Part shown: positions 34,842 to 44,796 of the stretch, piece after piece
How positions within the stretch are numbered: the stretch's first letter is position 1
Layout: the number at the start of each line of letters is the position of its first letter
From: Neobacillus citreus
GTDB taxonomy: Bacteria; Bacillota; Bacilli; Bacillales; Cytobacillaceae
Length of the DNA stretch: 64,000 nt
Assembly (NCBI RefSeq): GCF_018343545.2
Contig: NZ_JAGYPE020000008.1
Location: forward strand, 67,173 to 131,172
Direction: 5' to 3'
Notes under the pieces: generated by a model
What the model was told of the DNA's origin: nothing
The model's input: the letters and a program-made list of their open reading frames with translations, nothing else
The model's database searches: none
Position numbers and translations under genes: made by a program

Positions 34842-35702
34842 ATGAAAAAATGGATAATGGCCCTAACGCTTGCTAGCTCAATCCTTGCCTTAAGTGCATG
34901 TAATCAAAATGGTTCGGAAACGGTTGCAGAGAGCAAAGCTGGGGATGTAACACAAGAGGATCTTTACAAGGCAATGAAGGATAAATTCGGCAATCAGGCA
35001 TTACAGCAGCTTGTCTATGAAAAGGTTCTATCTAAAAAGTACAAAGTAACCGACAAAGAATTAGATGACAAAATTAAACAAATCAAAGAGGACCTTGGCT
35101 CAAACTTTGAAATGACCTTGGCCCAATATGGTTATAAAAGTGAAGCCGACCTAAAGAAAACAATGAAGCTTGGCATGCTGCAGGAAAAAGCGGCGATGAA
35201 AGACATTAAAATAACCGATAAAGAATTAAAGGATTACTATGATAATTATCAACCTGAAATTAAGGCACGCCATATTCTCGTTGCCGATGAAGCAACCGCT
35301 AACACTGTAAAGCAAAAGCTTGATGGCGGAGCAAAATTCGAAGATGTGGCAAAAGAATACTCAACTGATAAAGCTTCTGCCCAAAATGGCGGCGACTTAG
35401 GCTGGTTTGGTACTGGAAAGATGGACCCTGATTTTGAAAAGGCTGCCTATGCCCTGAAAGTTAATGAAATCAGCGCTCCAGTAAAAACTCAATTCGGTTA
35501 CCATATTATTCAGGTTACTGATAAAAAAGAGAAAAAATCCTATGATGAAATGAAAAAAGATATTGAATATCAAGTAAAATCTCAAAAGTTAACTACCGAT
35601 GTGATTAATAAAGCCATGGAACGTGAATTAAAAGACGCTAATGTAAAGATTAATGACAAAGACTTAAAAGACGCACTAACACCACAGACTGCAGCCCAAT
35701 AA
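34842..35702 (+). CDS. prsA: Foldase lipoprotein PrsA
   Basis: This 286-residue protein has a lipoprotein signal ending in the lipobox LSAC (Cys20). A helical N domain and a central parvulin-type peptidyl-prolyl isomerase domain follow (about 140-235: IKARHILVADEATANTVKQKL, GGDLGWFGTGKMDPDFEKAAYAL, TQFGYHIIQV). The C-terminal helical part is charged. It is anchored outside the membrane and folds secreted proteins. ATG follows TAGGAGAG. Confidence 0.96.
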   Translation: MKKWIMALTLASSILALSACNQNGSETVAESKAGDVTQEDLYKAMKDKFGNQALQQLVYEKVLSKKYKVTDKELDDKIKQIKEDLGSNFEMTLAQYGYKSEADLKKTMKLGMLQEKAAMKDIKITDKELKDYYDNYQPEIKARHILVADEATANTVKQKLDGGAKFEDVAKEYSTDKASAQNGGDLGWFGTGKMDPDFEKAAYALKVNEISAPVKTQFGYHIIQVTDKKEKKSYDEMKKDIEYQVKSQKLTTDVINKAMERELKDANVKINDKDLKDALTPQTAAQ

Positions 35703-35708
35703 AAATCG

Positions 35709-35747
35709 GAAAAACGGAAGCGCCTCATTTTGCGCTTCCGTTTTTTT
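35709..35747. terminator. Bidirectional terminator of prsA and yhaL
   Basis: AAAACGGAAGCGC and GCGCTTCCGTTTT arms are followed by T residues on the plus strand; it overlaps the yhaL stop. Confidence 0.9.
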
Positions 35748-35940
35748 ATTCGCTTGTGGCATGTTCACCTTTTCGGGCTTCCTTTTCTTTTTCAAGGCGC
35801 ATCATATAGATTTCTCCCTCACGTTCTATATCTTCTTGTTCAAGCTGACGCTCTTCCCGCCCTGTTTTGATGGCCATTAACGCGCTAATGATAATCCCAA
35901 CCACAACTGCATAAACCCAAATAGGTATAGTCAACTTCAC
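35746..35940 (-). CDS. yhaL: Sporulation protein YhaL
   Basis: This 64-residue protein starts at GTG behind AAAGGGGG. One N-terminal span (IPIWVYAVVVGIIISALMAI) is followed by a highly charged helix (EERQLEQEDIEREGEIYMMRLEKEKEARKG). Form and position next to prsA match YhaL, a sporulation-associated membrane protein. Confidence 0.88.
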   Translation of the reverse strand: MKLTIPIWVYAVVVGIIISALMAIKTGREERQLEQEDIEREGEIYMMRLEKEKEARKGEHATSE

Positions 35941-36007
35941 TTGCCCCCTTTAAAATGGTTGTCCAATTTTCTAATAAATAATATTCATGGATTAAAAAAT
36001 TATGCAT

Positions 36008-36036
36008 AAAAAAAAGATAACCTCCTAGAGAGGCTA
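36008..36036 (-). terminator. Terminator of yhaONM
   Basis: On the minus strand TAGCCTC pairs with GAGGTTA and eight T residues follow after TC. Confidence 0.75.
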
Positions 36037-36042
36037 CCCTTC

Positions 36043-36987
36043 TTATTTATGAAATGCAGGCTTGTAAAATGATCGATTATCCAGCGCAAAAACCCGTTCA
36101 GTAAACTCCCCTGGCTTAACTCTTTCCAAAGCCCGGTCAAGCATGTTCATTTTTGCATCGAGATTATCAATGTAATGAAGGATTTCTGCTTCTTTCACTA
36201 ACGGTGGTTTGGGACTTCCCCACTCCGCTTTTCCGTGATGGCTTAGAACGAGGTGCTGGAGGATTAACACTTCCTCCCCGTTAATACCAAGTTCTTCAGC
36301 TGCTTTGCCAATTTCATTGATCATAATCGTAATATGCCCAAGTAGGTTTCCTTCGAGCGTATAAACAGTTGAAATTGGCCCGGATAATTCCATGACTTTG
36401 CCCATATCATGCAGGATGATGCCTGCATACAGCAGGTCCCTGTCAAGACTTGGGTATAGGCCGGAGATTGCTTTGGCGAGATCAAGCATGCTGACCACAT
36501 GATAGGCAAGCCCGGAAACAAATTCATGATGATTTTTGGTCGCCGCCGGATACTCCAAAAATGCCTTCTGGTGCTTCTTTATTAAGTGGCGGGTAATCCT
36601 CTGGATATTTGGGTTTTTCATATCAAAAATATACTGGGTCAGTTTACTCACCATTTCATCCTGACTTAACGGTGCGGTTTCAAGGAAGTCTTCCAATTTC
36701 ACCGCATCCGCCGGTCCGGTTCTTCGAATCTGGCGGATTTTCAACTGGCTTTTGCCCCGGTAATTTTGCACGTCCCCATGAATTTTGACAATCGTTTGGG
36801 CGGCATACATTTTTTCATCCTCTTCATTGGCATCCCAAAGCTTGGCTTCAATATCTCCACTTTGGTCTTGCAGGATTAACGTTAAAAACGGCTTTCCGTT
36901 GCTCGCAATTCCTTTTGTGGACGTTTTAATTAATAAATATAACTCAATCTGTTCCCCAACATCATAATGTAAAATACCTTTCGCCAA
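36043..36987 (-). CDS. yhaM: 3'-5' exoribonuclease YhaM
   Basis: With the TTG start that gives [13 protein letters not shown] the protein has 314 residues, the length of B. subtilis YhaM. The open frame continues upstream for 17 codons without family similarity. An N-terminal OB-fold ([25 protein letters not shown]) is followed by an HD domain with [23 protein letters not shown] and [14 protein letters not shown]. YhaM trims RNA and single-stranded DNA 3' ends. It is last in the yhaO-yhaN-yhaM unit. Confidence 0.95.
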   Translation of the reverse strand: MAKGILHYDVGEQIELYLLIKTSTKGIASNGKPFLTLILQDQSGDIEAKLWDANEEDEKMYAAQTIVKIHGDVQNYRGKSQLKIRQIRRTGPADAVKLEDFLETAPLSQDEMVSKLTQYIFDMKNPNIQRITRHLIKKHQKAFLEYPAATKNHHEFVSGLAYHVVSMLDLAKAISGLYPSLDRDLLYAGIILHDMGKVMELSGPISTVYTLEGNLLGHITIMINEIGKAAEELGINGEEVLILQHLVLSHHGKAEWGSPKPPLVKEAEILHYIDNLDAKMNMLDRALERVKPGEFTERVFALDNRSFYKPAFHK

Positions 36988-37039
36988 CCTAGACACGCTC
37001 CCTTCCGATAGTAAAAGTATAACATATCCTTCTTTCACT

Positions 37040-40027
37040 CTATGAAATTATCTGAACAGCACCTTTTTCCAAGAAAAGAACATTTTCCTTTGGAAAGAAC
37101 TGTAGTAAATGTTGATGACAAGTAAAAAATAAGATTTGATTTTGTTCCAGCGTTTTTATAAGCGCGACGACCCTTTCTGTTCTGCCAATATCAAAGTTTA
37201 CGAAGCTGTCATCAATGATAATCGGGAACCGGTATTTTTCATAAAGGGTTGTAGCCAGTGCCAGTCTGATCGAAACATATAGCTGTTCTGTGGTGGCTTG
37301 GCTTAATTCGTTTGCTTCAAATAGGGTCCGGTCCTCCCGTTCTACTAGGAAACCAGTCCCCAATGGGTGCAGGTGTATTCGGTGGTATCTGCCATTTGTA
37401 AGAAAAGACAGAAACTCCTCCGCCCTTTCCAGCATTCTGGGCAAATGTTCATTTTTGTATTTCTCGATTGTTGCCGTCAAAATATTTTGTGCAAGAGAAT
37501 ATACAGCCCACTCTTTTGCTGTCTCCTCGAGTTCAAATTTTTTCAGCTTATAATGATGGAGAATATCAGAATAAACGCCGCCTTCTTCGAGAACCTGTAA
37601 TTCGTACTTGACCTTGGCTTGCTCCTCCTGCAGTTCTTTTAATCTAGCATGCAATCGCTTAGATTCATCAAGGCCGGCAGTTATTAATTCATCCCAATTA
37701 AGGATGGTTAGGAAGCTTTCCCTCTCTTCCTCAGACAGGCTTGAATAGTTAAGCTGACTGCGGATATTGTCCAAAGCAGCCAGCAGTTCGGATCTTTTTT
37801 CCGCCTTTTTTCCAAGTTCATAGAATTGCTGTTCCGTATCCGTATTAGCAGACTGAAGCAGCAAAGCATACTCCGCTTCAAGCTGTTCCAGTTCATGTGA
37901 TTTGCCTTGCCAATCTGCTTCCATGCCAGCAAGCTTATTTTTTCTTTCCTGTTTTTTGATACTCTTTTCAAGCTCTTCCTTAAGTTTTGTCCTCAATAAA
38001 AATGCGGTCTTATGTAGATCGAGATCCTTTTCCGGCAAAAAGCGTTTGCCATATTCCAGAATTCCTTCGGAAATCTGGCTTTGCTGCTGATTAGCTTTGT
38101 CCACTTTTGCAATTAGCTTATCCCGTTCCCATAAAATCTCTTTAAATTTTTCGATTTGTTTAAACGCTTCCTCCAAAAAGGCGTCGGCAAGATTATCAGG
38201 TATTTTTAATTCTCTGCTAACTGTAAGCAGCGTCTCCTTATGCTTACTAGAGGCTATCTCCCATTCCTCAAATTTCGAAATCACTTTTTCAAATTGGCTC
38301 TGCTGCTGCTTAAGCCTTAATTTTAACAGCTGCAGCTGTTCACGCCGCTGATTGTCTATCTTCAACTCTTCAGCAGCCTTGCTCAGATCCAGGTATTCGG
38401 CAGATTGCAGCTTTTCACTTACCTGTTTTTCTCTTTCCCGCAGTCCGTTAAGTTGTTGAACAAGCTGCTTTTCTTTAGCCTGCTTTAAGGATTGGAGCAT
38501 GTATACGGCAAAAGCCAAACAGCCTCCTAACCCCAAGATCATCAGTACCCATTGTTTTGTCAGAAGTCCATAAAGGATTAGTCCGAGGAAGATCAGCTCT
38601 ATCGTGATAAATTGAAGCTTAAGCCTTGATTTAGCATCCTGTTCCTGGTCAAGAGATCTTTGCTGGAAATGGATTTTTTCCTTGATTCCCTTTAATTCCT
38701 CTTCTAAGCCCCTTTTATCATTTCCGTGAACCTGTTTTTCAAGGAGCAGTCTGTCTTGGTCCGGCAAACATAAGCCCTCAGTCAAGAGAACCTCCTTTTC
38801 AATCATCTCTAAGGCATTTTTTTCTTCCTCATACCGTTCATCCAGTTCCTCTTTTGCTTCCATCAGTTTTCTGCTTTGTTTTGCAGTTGTTTCAACCTGG
38901 TTTTTCATATACATATTTGTATTAATGGCTTGAAAATCTTGATTCTGCAATGGCAGATGGAGCTTCGCTTTTATAATGGAAAGTTCCGCCTCACAGTCAG
39001 CCAGCCTCTGTTCATATTGGCCCAGTTCCAATTTGAACTGATCAAAAATGGGCATCTGATCCAGTAACATTAATATCGCCGGCTCATTCTCGAGGAGCTC
39101 TTCATTTGGCTCCAAACCGGCTATTTCCAGCTTTACCTTTTCAATTCGTTCCGCAAGACTGTTCAGCTCTGCTTTGTAGGGAAGAATAAGTTGGTTTAAT
39201 TTTTCGAGTCTTTCCATTCCTCGGACAGGGAACTGTACTTCTTCAAGTTCAGCAAGCTCGTTCTCAATCCACTTTTCTTGTTTAACAGAAGATTCTATCC
39301 TTTTCCACTCCGAAAGCTTTGCTGTTTTTACCTGAAGGATGGTAAGCTGTTCATTAAGATTAGCCATTTCATGCAACAGGCTTTCTTTTTTCGCTGCCAA
39401 GGTCTCATATTCCTTATTTTTCGCAGCGGCTTTTTTTAGCTCTTGATTGACCTCATGAAGCTCCTGCAGTTTTTCATTTAGCTCAGGCTTTTTTCCCCCT
39501 GGCTTAAAGCGGGTATCCAGCTCCTTTTGGAGGGCAGCCTCTGCCTTTGCCAGTTGTTCTGTGCCTAGTGTTCCTGCGGAAAATAGGTATTTACCCAGCT
39601 CTTCACCCTTCATCTGGTGGATGTTTTGCAGCCCGTGTATATTGAAAGAAAAAATGGCCTGAAATAGATTTTTATCAAAGCTTTGTAGTAATTCCTTTAA
39701 AAGTTCCTCACCGCCAATGATCCCGTTATCCATGACTACCTTGACATCACCGGCGGCTTTTCCTTTTACCCGTTCAATTACTGCAAAGCCTTGACCTTCA
39801 AGATAAATTCGGATATTCCCGCCGTACTTTGTACCATGTTTCGGTTCGTAGCGCAGCTCTGATTGCTGCTTAGTTGGAAAACCAAATAAAATACTATGTA
39901 TAAAGGCCATAATCGTAGATTTTCCAGCCTCATTTTCCCCAAAGAAAACCTGAAATTCATTCAAATTTTCGATGATGACATTTTCCAGCTGCCCAAAACC
40001 GTAAATATTCATTGCCGTGATTTTCAA
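37040..40027 (-). CDS. yhaN: SMC/Rad50-like ATPase YhaN
   Basis: This 995-residue protein has N-terminal Walker [10 protein letters not shown] and C-terminal Walker [13 protein letters not shown] with the Q-rich signature region between long coiled coils. Near residues 475-525 the coiled coil is interrupted by hydrophobic segments ([12 protein letters not shown] and [19 protein letters not shown]), which suggest membrane attachment, unlike SbcC/Rad50. It pairs with the YhaO phosphoesterase in DNA repair. It begins 17 bases after yhaO. Confidence 0.93.
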   Translation of the reverse strand: MKITAMNIYGFGQLENVIIENLNEFQVFFGENEAGKSTIMAFIHSILFGFPTKQQSELRYEPKHGTKYGGNIRIYLEGQGFAVIERVKGKAAGDVKVVMDNGIIGGEELLKELLQSFDKNLFQAIFSFNIHGLQNIHQMKGEELGKYLFSAGTLGTEQLAKAEAALQKELDTRFKPGGKKPELNEKLQELHEVNQELKKAAAKNKEYETLAAKKESLLHEMANLNEQLTILQVKTAKLSEWKRIESSVKQEKWIENELAELEEVQFPVRGMERLEKLNQLILPYKAELNSLAERIEKVKLEIAGLEPNEELLENEPAILMLLDQMPIFDQFKLELGQYEQRLADCEAELSIIKAKLHLPLQNQDFQAINTNMYMKNQVETTAKQSRKLMEAKEELDERYEEEKNALEMIEKEVLLTEGLCLPDQDRLLLEKQVHGNDKRGLEEELKGIKEKIHFQQRSLDQEQDAKSRLKLQFITIELIFLGLILYGLLTKQWVLMILGLGGCLAFAVYMLQSLKQAKEKQLVQQLNGLREREKQVSEKLQSAEYLDLSKAAEELKIDNQRREQLQLLKLRLKQQQSQFEKVISKFEEWEIASSKHKETLLTVSRELKIPDNLADAFLEEAFKQIEKFKEILWERDKLIAKVDKANQQQSQISEGILEYGKRFLPEKDLDLHKTAFLLRTKLKEELEKSIKKQERKNKLAGMEADWQGKSHELEQLEAEYALLLQSANTDTEQQFYELGKKAEKRSELLAALDNIRSQLNYSSLSEEERESFLTILNWDELITAGLDESKRLHARLKELQEEQAKVKYELQVLEEGGVYSDILHHYKLKKFELEETAKEWAVYSLAQNILTATIEKYKNEHLPRMLERAEEFLSFLTNGRYHRIHLHPLGTGFLVEREDRTLFEANELSQATTEQLYVSIRLALATTLYEKYRFPIIIDDSFVNFDIGRTERVVALIKTLEQNQILFFTCHQHLLQFFPKENVLFLEKGAVQIIS

Positions 40028-40044
40028 TTTGGATTCACTCCTTT

Positions 40045-41262
40045 CTATTTATAAAGTAATTCAATTAGCAGCTTCTCCGCCCTATTAATTAGTTCATGCT
40101 GCTCACCTGAGGATAGGGGTGACAAATATTTTTTACCCAAGCGGTGCTCATACAAAACGGCCAAGGCTTCATCTACATGATCGAATTGTTCAATTGCACT
40201 AAAAAGCTCACCATAAAAATTGGCTTCTTTTTTTAATTGTTCCTTGTTCACCTGCAGCCTTTCGGAAAAAGATAGCTCCACAATCCAAACAAATGCTTCC
40301 TCCTCCTGTTCATCTTCCAACAAAAGATCTAGCAGATCCGTTTGCAAACTTCTTCTTTCCATGTCGTCTTCCAGAAGAATGTTTTTGATGGCTAGGGACA
40401 AGAATGTGCCTTTTTTATCCTTTCTCCAGGTATTTAGGCTTGACTGACATAATTGAAGAATATCATGAAAATTCTTCGCCGATGCTGCATCAATTTCAGC
40501 CTCTTCCCAGACAATATCTGCTGCTTCTACAAAGTCCAGTTTTGCCTCAAGTTCCGTAAGAGTGACATGATAAAATCCTTTTGCGTCTTTTTCCTTTTTA
40601 TTTCTCCCTTGAATATTACCGGGATAGATAATCGGAGGATTTTCAGACAATACAGCGCGTTTATGGATATGGCCCAATGCCCAATAATCAAAGTCTTTAT
40701 CAAGTAAATCCTTAACAGTAAACGGGGCATAGTTATCATGTTCGGAGGAAGAGCTTTCATTTCCATGAAGGATGCCAATGTGGAAATCTGTACCCACTGA
40801 CTTCACATACTCATCTGTTCTTCTCTCAAACACATGCCGGGTTGGATAGCTGAATCCATAGAAGGATACTGTTTCACCTGACTTTGTCTGCAGTTCCATC
40901 CGTTCGACTTTGCTCCCAAACACATGGACATTGTCCGGCATGTCAAGGTGAACCCAGGAACCATTTAAATGGTCATGATTGCCGTGGATCACATAGACTG
41001 GAATTTCATGTTCTGCAAGCCTCTGCATTTCCGCTCTGAATCGAGATTGGGCCCGGAGACTGCGGTCCTCTCCGTCAAATAAATCACCTGCTATAATGAC
41101 AAAATCAACCTGTCTTTCAATTGCTGTTTCAGTCAGCTTTTTTAAGGATGTAAAGGTGCTCTCTTTAACTCTTGAAAAAATAGCAGCGGGCAAATGCTTC
41201 AAACCGACCATTGGGCTGTCCATATGTAAATCGGCAGCATGAAGAAATGATAAATTTTTCAT
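40045..41262 (-). CDS. yhaO: Metallophosphoesterase YhaO (Mre11/SbcD-like)
   Basis: This protein has 405 residues from MKNLSFLHAADLHMDSP, ATG behind GAGAGGAAAC. Phosphoesterase motifs are in order: HAADLHMD, IIAGDLFDG, YVIHGNHDH, GILHGNE and WALGHIHKR. With YhaN it should form an Mre11-Rad50-like nuclease. A LexA-like box lies upstream, and yhaONM is recalled as an SOS operon in B. subtilis. Confidence 0.94.
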   Translation of the reverse strand: MKNLSFLHAADLHMDSPMVGLKHLPAAIFSRVKESTFTSLKKLTETAIERQVDFVIIAGDLFDGEDRSLRAQSRFRAEMQRLAEHEIPVYVIHGNHDHLNGSWVHLDMPDNVHVFGSKVERMELQTKSGETVSFYGFSYPTRHVFERRTDEYVKSVGTDFHIGILHGNESSSSEHDNYAPFTVKDLLDKDFDYWALGHIHKRAVLSENPPIIYPGNIQGRNKKEKDAKGFYHVTLTELEAKLDFVEAADIVWEEAEIDAASAKNFHDILQLCQSSLNTWRKDKKGTFLSLAIKNILLEDDMERRSLQTDLLDLLLEDEQEEEAFVWIVELSFSERLQVNKEQLKKEANFYGELFSAIEQFDHVDEALAVLYEHRLGKKYLSPLSSGEQHELINRAEKLLIELLYK

Positions 41263-41312
41263 AAAGTTTCCTCTCAAACGTTCTTTTCTTTTATTTTATC
41301 ACGGCTAATATA

Positions 41313-41326
41313 CGAATGCACGTTCT
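41313..41326 (-). promoter_or_regulatory. LexA-like box upstream of yhaONM
   Basis: CGAATGCACGTTCT differs at one base from the core GAAC-N4-GTTC. It lies about 50 bases before the yhaO start, beside TATATT (minus strand), which may be a -10. Confidence 0.6.
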
Positions 41327-41337
41327 TGTTATGATTA

Positions 41338-41367
41338 ATAAAAAGCTTTACCATAAATGGTAAAGCT
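41338..41367 (-). terminator. Terminator of the natAB-like operon
   Basis: AGCTTTACCAT and ATGGTAAAGCT arms are followed by TTTTTATT on the minus strand. Confidence 0.85.
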
Positions 41368-41375
41368 CAGACTGA

Positions 41376-42629
41376 CTATTGGTTTTTTGTTAATTGCAAA
41401 GCTTTTTTAATATCTTTAAAGGAATTGGATTTGCCATACATCAAAACACCGCCGCGATAGACTCGTGCGCCAAAAATAGCTAATACGGCAATCGTTGCCA
41501 CAAGGATGGCAATCCCCAAAACAGCCTCCCAAACCGGAATGGTCAGCATTCCAACACGGAGGAACATAATCATTGGCGTAAAGAACGGGATATAGGACGT
41601 GATGGTAATAAACGCAGCATCTGGCTTGCCAAGGCCAAACATGGCAATCATAAAACCGCCAACAACCAATAACGTCATCGGGGTAATCATCTGTTGGACA
41701 TCCTCAATCCTGCTGACCAGCGAGCCTAAAAAGGCCGCTAGGGTGGCATAAAGAAAATAGCCAAGGATAAAGAAAATCACTGCATAGACGATGGTTGCCG
41801 CCGGGATATCGCCAAACCCATACACTCCGAAGAATCCGTCTTTGAGGGACTCCATATTTTTTGTAAGAGAAAAATAGCCGACAATCAAAAATACCGCCAA
41901 TTGTGTCAGGCTCAACAGTCCAATCCCAAGAATCTTCGCAAACATCTGCTTGATTGGCGAGACACTTGAAATCAGGATTTCCATTACCCTGGATGATTTT
42001 TCCGTTGCCACCTCCATGGCAATCATATTGGCATACATGATGACAGCAAAATAGATGATAAATAAGAGGACATAGACAAGTCCGCGTGCTTGATTGAGTT
42101 CCTCTTCTGTTTTCGCATTTTTCTCAAGCGCTGTTTTTTCAAACGAAACCGGCTCATAAAGCTTTTGCAGCTGATCAGGTGCCAAATTAATTTTCGAAGC
42201 GGCGAGCATCGTTTTAACCTGCTGTAAGCCTGTCTGAAGATCCGTATACAACGCAGAATCAGCAATGCTCATTGCCTTATAGCCCGCTTCCGGAAGCCCT
42301 TCTTCGTTAAAACGCAATTCAAGCAATCCAGTAAACTTACCATTTTCGACCGCTTTTTCCGCTTCTTTTTCAGTGCCTTTATAAGATGTTAAGTTTATAT
42401 CTTTATTGATTGTTTTCAATTGCTGCTTGAAAGGCTCGTAAAGCTTGCCTGTCTCATCCAGGACAGCAACATTCTCTTTACCGCCGTTTTTATCAAAAAT
42501 CTCGATGATATTTTGAAAGTTTGTTAACCCCAGGACAATTACGATTGTCAAAAAGGTTGTAACAATAAAGGATTTGCTTTTCAATTTATTCAGGTAGGTA
42601 TGTACTAAAATAATCCAAAAATTATTCAT
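41376..42629 (-). CDS. yhaP: ABC-2 type permease, NatB/YhaP-like
   Basis: The protein has 417 residues from MNNFWIILVHTYLNKLKSKSF; a second ATG two codons upstream is close to the ribosome site GTAGG. One N-terminal span, an extracellular domain of about 130 residues and about five further spans (e.g. LVYVLLFIIYFAVIMYANMIAMEVATEKSSRVMEILISSV) define the NatB/ABC-2 family. It overlaps the ATPase gene by eight bases. Its B. subtilis relative NatB exports sodium; the substrate here is open. Confidence 0.9.
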   Translation of the reverse strand: MNNFWIILVHTYLNKLKSKSFIVTTFLTIVIVLGLTNFQNIIEIFDKNGGKENVAVLDETGKLYEPFKQQLKTINKDINLTSYKGTEKEAEKAVENGKFTGLLELRFNEEGLPEAGYKAMSIADSALYTDLQTGLQQVKTMLAASKINLAPDQLQKLYEPVSFEKTALEKNAKTEEELNQARGLVYVLLFIIYFAVIMYANMIAMEVATEKSSRVMEILISSVSPIKQMFAKILGIGLLSLTQLAVFLIVGYFSLTKNMESLKDGFFGVYGFGDIPAATIVYAVIFFILGYFLYATLAAFLGSLVSRIEDVQQMITPMTLLVVGGFMIAMFGLGKPDAAFITITSYIPFFTPMIMFLRVGMLTIPVWEAVLGIAILVATIAVLAIFGARVYRGGVLMYGKSNSFKDIKKALQLTKNQ

Positions 42630-43521
42630 ATGCATTACCTACTTTCTCGATAAAAATATCATTCAATGACGGCTCTTCAAGGGCAAATTTTCGCAGCAAG
42701 CCTTTCCCGGCAATTTCCTTGAGGATTCCTTCCGCGACCTGTTCCCCTTCAATCTGTAATTCCAGCCCCTCCATTGTCGGTTTCGTCTTTACCACACCAG
42801 GAAAGTCTTTGATCGACTCCAAGGAAAAATCCGCATGGATAATGAGGTTCTTTTTCCCATAGGCGCGCTTGATTTCCTTTAAGGAACCATGAACCACGGG
42901 ACTTCCTTTTTGCAGAATACAGAGATGCTCGCACAGTTCCTCGACATGATGCATTTGATGGCTGGAAAAGACAATGGTTGTTCCGTTTTCCTTTAGCCCT
43001 AAAACTGCCTCTTTTAACTGCTCGACATTGACAGGGTCCAGTCCGCTAAACGGTTCATCCAATATTAACAGCCTCGGTTTATGGATCACAGCAGCAATGA
43101 ATTGAATTTTCTGCTGATTTCCTTTCGAAAGCTCTTCAACTCTTTTATTTTCATATTCGGGTATTTTAAATTTTTCGAGCCAGCTTCTTAGCTCCCTTAA
43201 AGCCTCATTTTTAGGCATTCCTCTTAATCTAGCTAAATAAACAATCTGTTCCCGGACCTTTAGTTTTGGATACAGCCCTCTCTCTTCAGGGAGATAGCCC
43301 ACCAAATGGCTGGTAGAATAATTGAGTGGTTGATCGTCCCAGGTTATGTTACCGGAACTTGCATCGAGTAAACCTAAAATCATTCGAAACGTTGTTGTTT
43401 TCCCAGCGCCATTTGCCCCCAAAAAACCAAACATTTCTTTTTCCGGAATCGTCAGAGATAAATCGCTGACAGCAGTAAATTCTCCGAAACGTTTGGTAAC
43501 CCGTTCCAGTTTAAGTACCAT
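42622..43521 (-). CDS. yhaQ: ABC transporter ATPase, NatA/YhaQ-like
   Basis: This 299-residue protein starts MVLKLERVTKRFGEF, ATG behind GGAGTAGG. Walker A GANGAGKTT is at 35-43, the signature is ELSKGNQQKIQFI and Walker B is LLILDEPFSGLDP. It has a C-terminal regulatory part of about 80 residues, common in ABC-2 exporters. It pairs with the YhaP-like permease. Confidence 0.92.
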   Translation of the reverse strand: MVLKLERVTKRFGEFTAVSDLSLTIPEKEMFGFLGANGAGKTTTFRMILGLLDASSGNITWDDQPLNYSTSHLVGYLPEERGLYPKLKVREQIVYLARLRGMPKNEALRELRSWLEKFKIPEYENKRVEELSKGNQQKIQFIAAVIHKPRLLILDEPFSGLDPVNVEQLKEAVLGLKENGTTIVFSSHQMHHVEELCEHLCILQKGSPVVHGSLKEIKRAYGKKNLIIHADFSLESIKDFPGVVKTKPTMEGLELQIEGEQVAEGILKEIAGKGLLRKFALEEPSLNDIFIEKVGNAYE

Positions 43522-43645
43522 TTTACCTACTCCTTTCCTCTTACAATACAAATATACCATATTATGGGTTTAATTTTCTCTTTGCACAATTTATAGAATT
43601 ATGCAAAAATAATAGTAAGAATTTTTTTAAAAAGGGGTATGTGGA

Positions 43646-43831
43646 ATGAAAACTTATAAATTAACGGCGTTTGAGGCAAATGGAGAAAAGATTTTAGACG
43701 AAGCCTTCCAAGCAGAAAACGATGATGCTGCAAAAGCGCAGGGGGAAAAACTATTATCAGAGAAAAATTTACTAGATAAAACGCACCGCTGCACATCTCC
43801 TGCAGGCAAACTGCTACTTTTCCATGCTTAA
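43646..43831 (+). CDS. yhzD: YhzD-like small protein
   Basis: This 61-residue protein (MKTYKLTAFEANGEKIL..., ending KTHRCTSPAGKLLLFHA) follows AAGGGGTATG at usable spacing. It matches the recalled B. subtilis YhzD in ends and place beside yhaR. It is a mixed alpha/beta soluble protein of unknown function. Confidence 0.8.
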   Translation: MKTYKLTAFEANGEKILDEAFQAENDDAAKAQGEKLLSEKNLLDKTHRCTSPAGKLLLFHA

Positions 43832-43842
43832 AAATCAGCAAT

Positions 43843-43874
43843 AAGAGGCTGTCTTATGACAGCCTCTTGTTTTA
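43843..43874. terminator. Bidirectional terminator of yhzD and yhaR
   Basis: AAGAGGCTGTC and GACAGCCTCTT arms surround four bases, with TGTTTT on the plus strand. Confidence 0.8.
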
Positions 43875-44663
43875 TTTTCCGATAAAATTTGGCTTTCTTT
43901 TTTCAATAAACGCCTTGATTCCCTCTTTGTGGTCTTCGGTTTCGCGCATTTTCTGCTGGCCGTATTTCTCTAGCTCCAGTATTTTTAAGAGCTGCGGGCG
44001 ATTCTTTTCAGCCAATATCTTTTTCGTTTTGATCATCGCTTGAACAGGTCTTTGCAGCCAATCTGCCACTCTAGTATGTACAGCATCCTGCAGATCGCCT
44101 TCAGCTACTTCCTGAATAAGACCGATTGAATGCGCTTCCTCCGCACTCATCATTTTACCCTCCCAGATAACATGCTTGGCCTTGGTTTCTCCTAATCTTT
44201 TTTCCATGAAGAAATGGGCACCGCCATCCGGGATTAGCCCTATGCCGATAAAATTCATTGCCAGTTTGCTAGATTTTTCAGCAATTATATGATCGGTTGC
44301 TAACGCTAAACTAAACCCTAAGCCCGCTGCCGCACCGGTAATCGCGCTGATTGTTAATTTTGGCATGCTATATAAGGTGATCACCAGCTCACTGATACAG
44401 TCCATGAGCGGAAGAAATCCATTCTCGTCCATATCAGACAGCATTGTTTTAATATCTCCCCCGGCTGAAAACGCCTTTCCTTTTCCAGTTAAAATCAGGA
44501 TATCCACATCATCCGATTCGCTGATTTCTTTCAGTTTGCTGACAAGGCCTTTTATCATATCCACGTCCATTGCGTTAAGCGCTTCCGGCCGATTCATTTC
44601 CAATGTGGCTACCCGGCCATCTACTTGTAAGTTCACCTTTTCTGTGACAAAATTTAAAGCCAT
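43872..44663 (-). CDS. yhaR: Enoyl-CoA hydratase/isomerase family protein YhaR
   Basis: This 263-residue protein starts at MALNFVTEKVNLQV behind GGGGGG. The crotonase fold is clear (FSAGGDIKTM, PKLTISAITGAAAGLGFSLALATDHIIA). The usual first catalytic Glu in the GGGxEL position is Ser here. The second site reads IGLIPDGGAHFF with Asp. This pattern resembles PaaG-type isomerases more than hydratases, so double-bond isomerisation is the better guess. It stands just downstream of an acyl-CoA ligase on the same strand. Confidence 0.88.
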   Translation of the reverse strand: MALNFVTEKVNLQVDGRVATLEMNRPEALNAMDVDMIKGLVSKLKEISESDDVDILILTGKGKAFSAGGDIKTMLSDMDENGFLPLMDCISELVITLYSMPKLTISAITGAAAGLGFSLALATDHIIAEKSSKLAMNFIGIGLIPDGGAHFFMEKRLGETKAKHVIWEGKMMSAEEAHSIGLIQEVAEGDLQDAVHTRVADWLQRPVQAMIKTKKILAEKNRPQLLKILELEKYGQQKMRETEDHKEGIKAFIEKRKPNFIGK

Positions 44664-44759
44664 TTCCAATCCCCCCAATAAACTTGTTCATCTTCATTAT
44701 ATAGAGAAATGAACAGAATAAAAACAAACTTTCGTAATAGATTGAATTTTCCACGGGCA

Positions 44760-44791
44760 AAAAGGACAAAGGGCTGGCCCCCCTTGCCCTC
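44760..44791 (-). terminator. Possible terminator of the acyl-CoA ligase gene
   Basis: On the minus strand AAGGG and CCCTT arms around a GC-rich loop are followed by TGTCCTTTTTG. The hairpin is short. Confidence 0.4.
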
Positions 44792-44796
44792 GTCTA

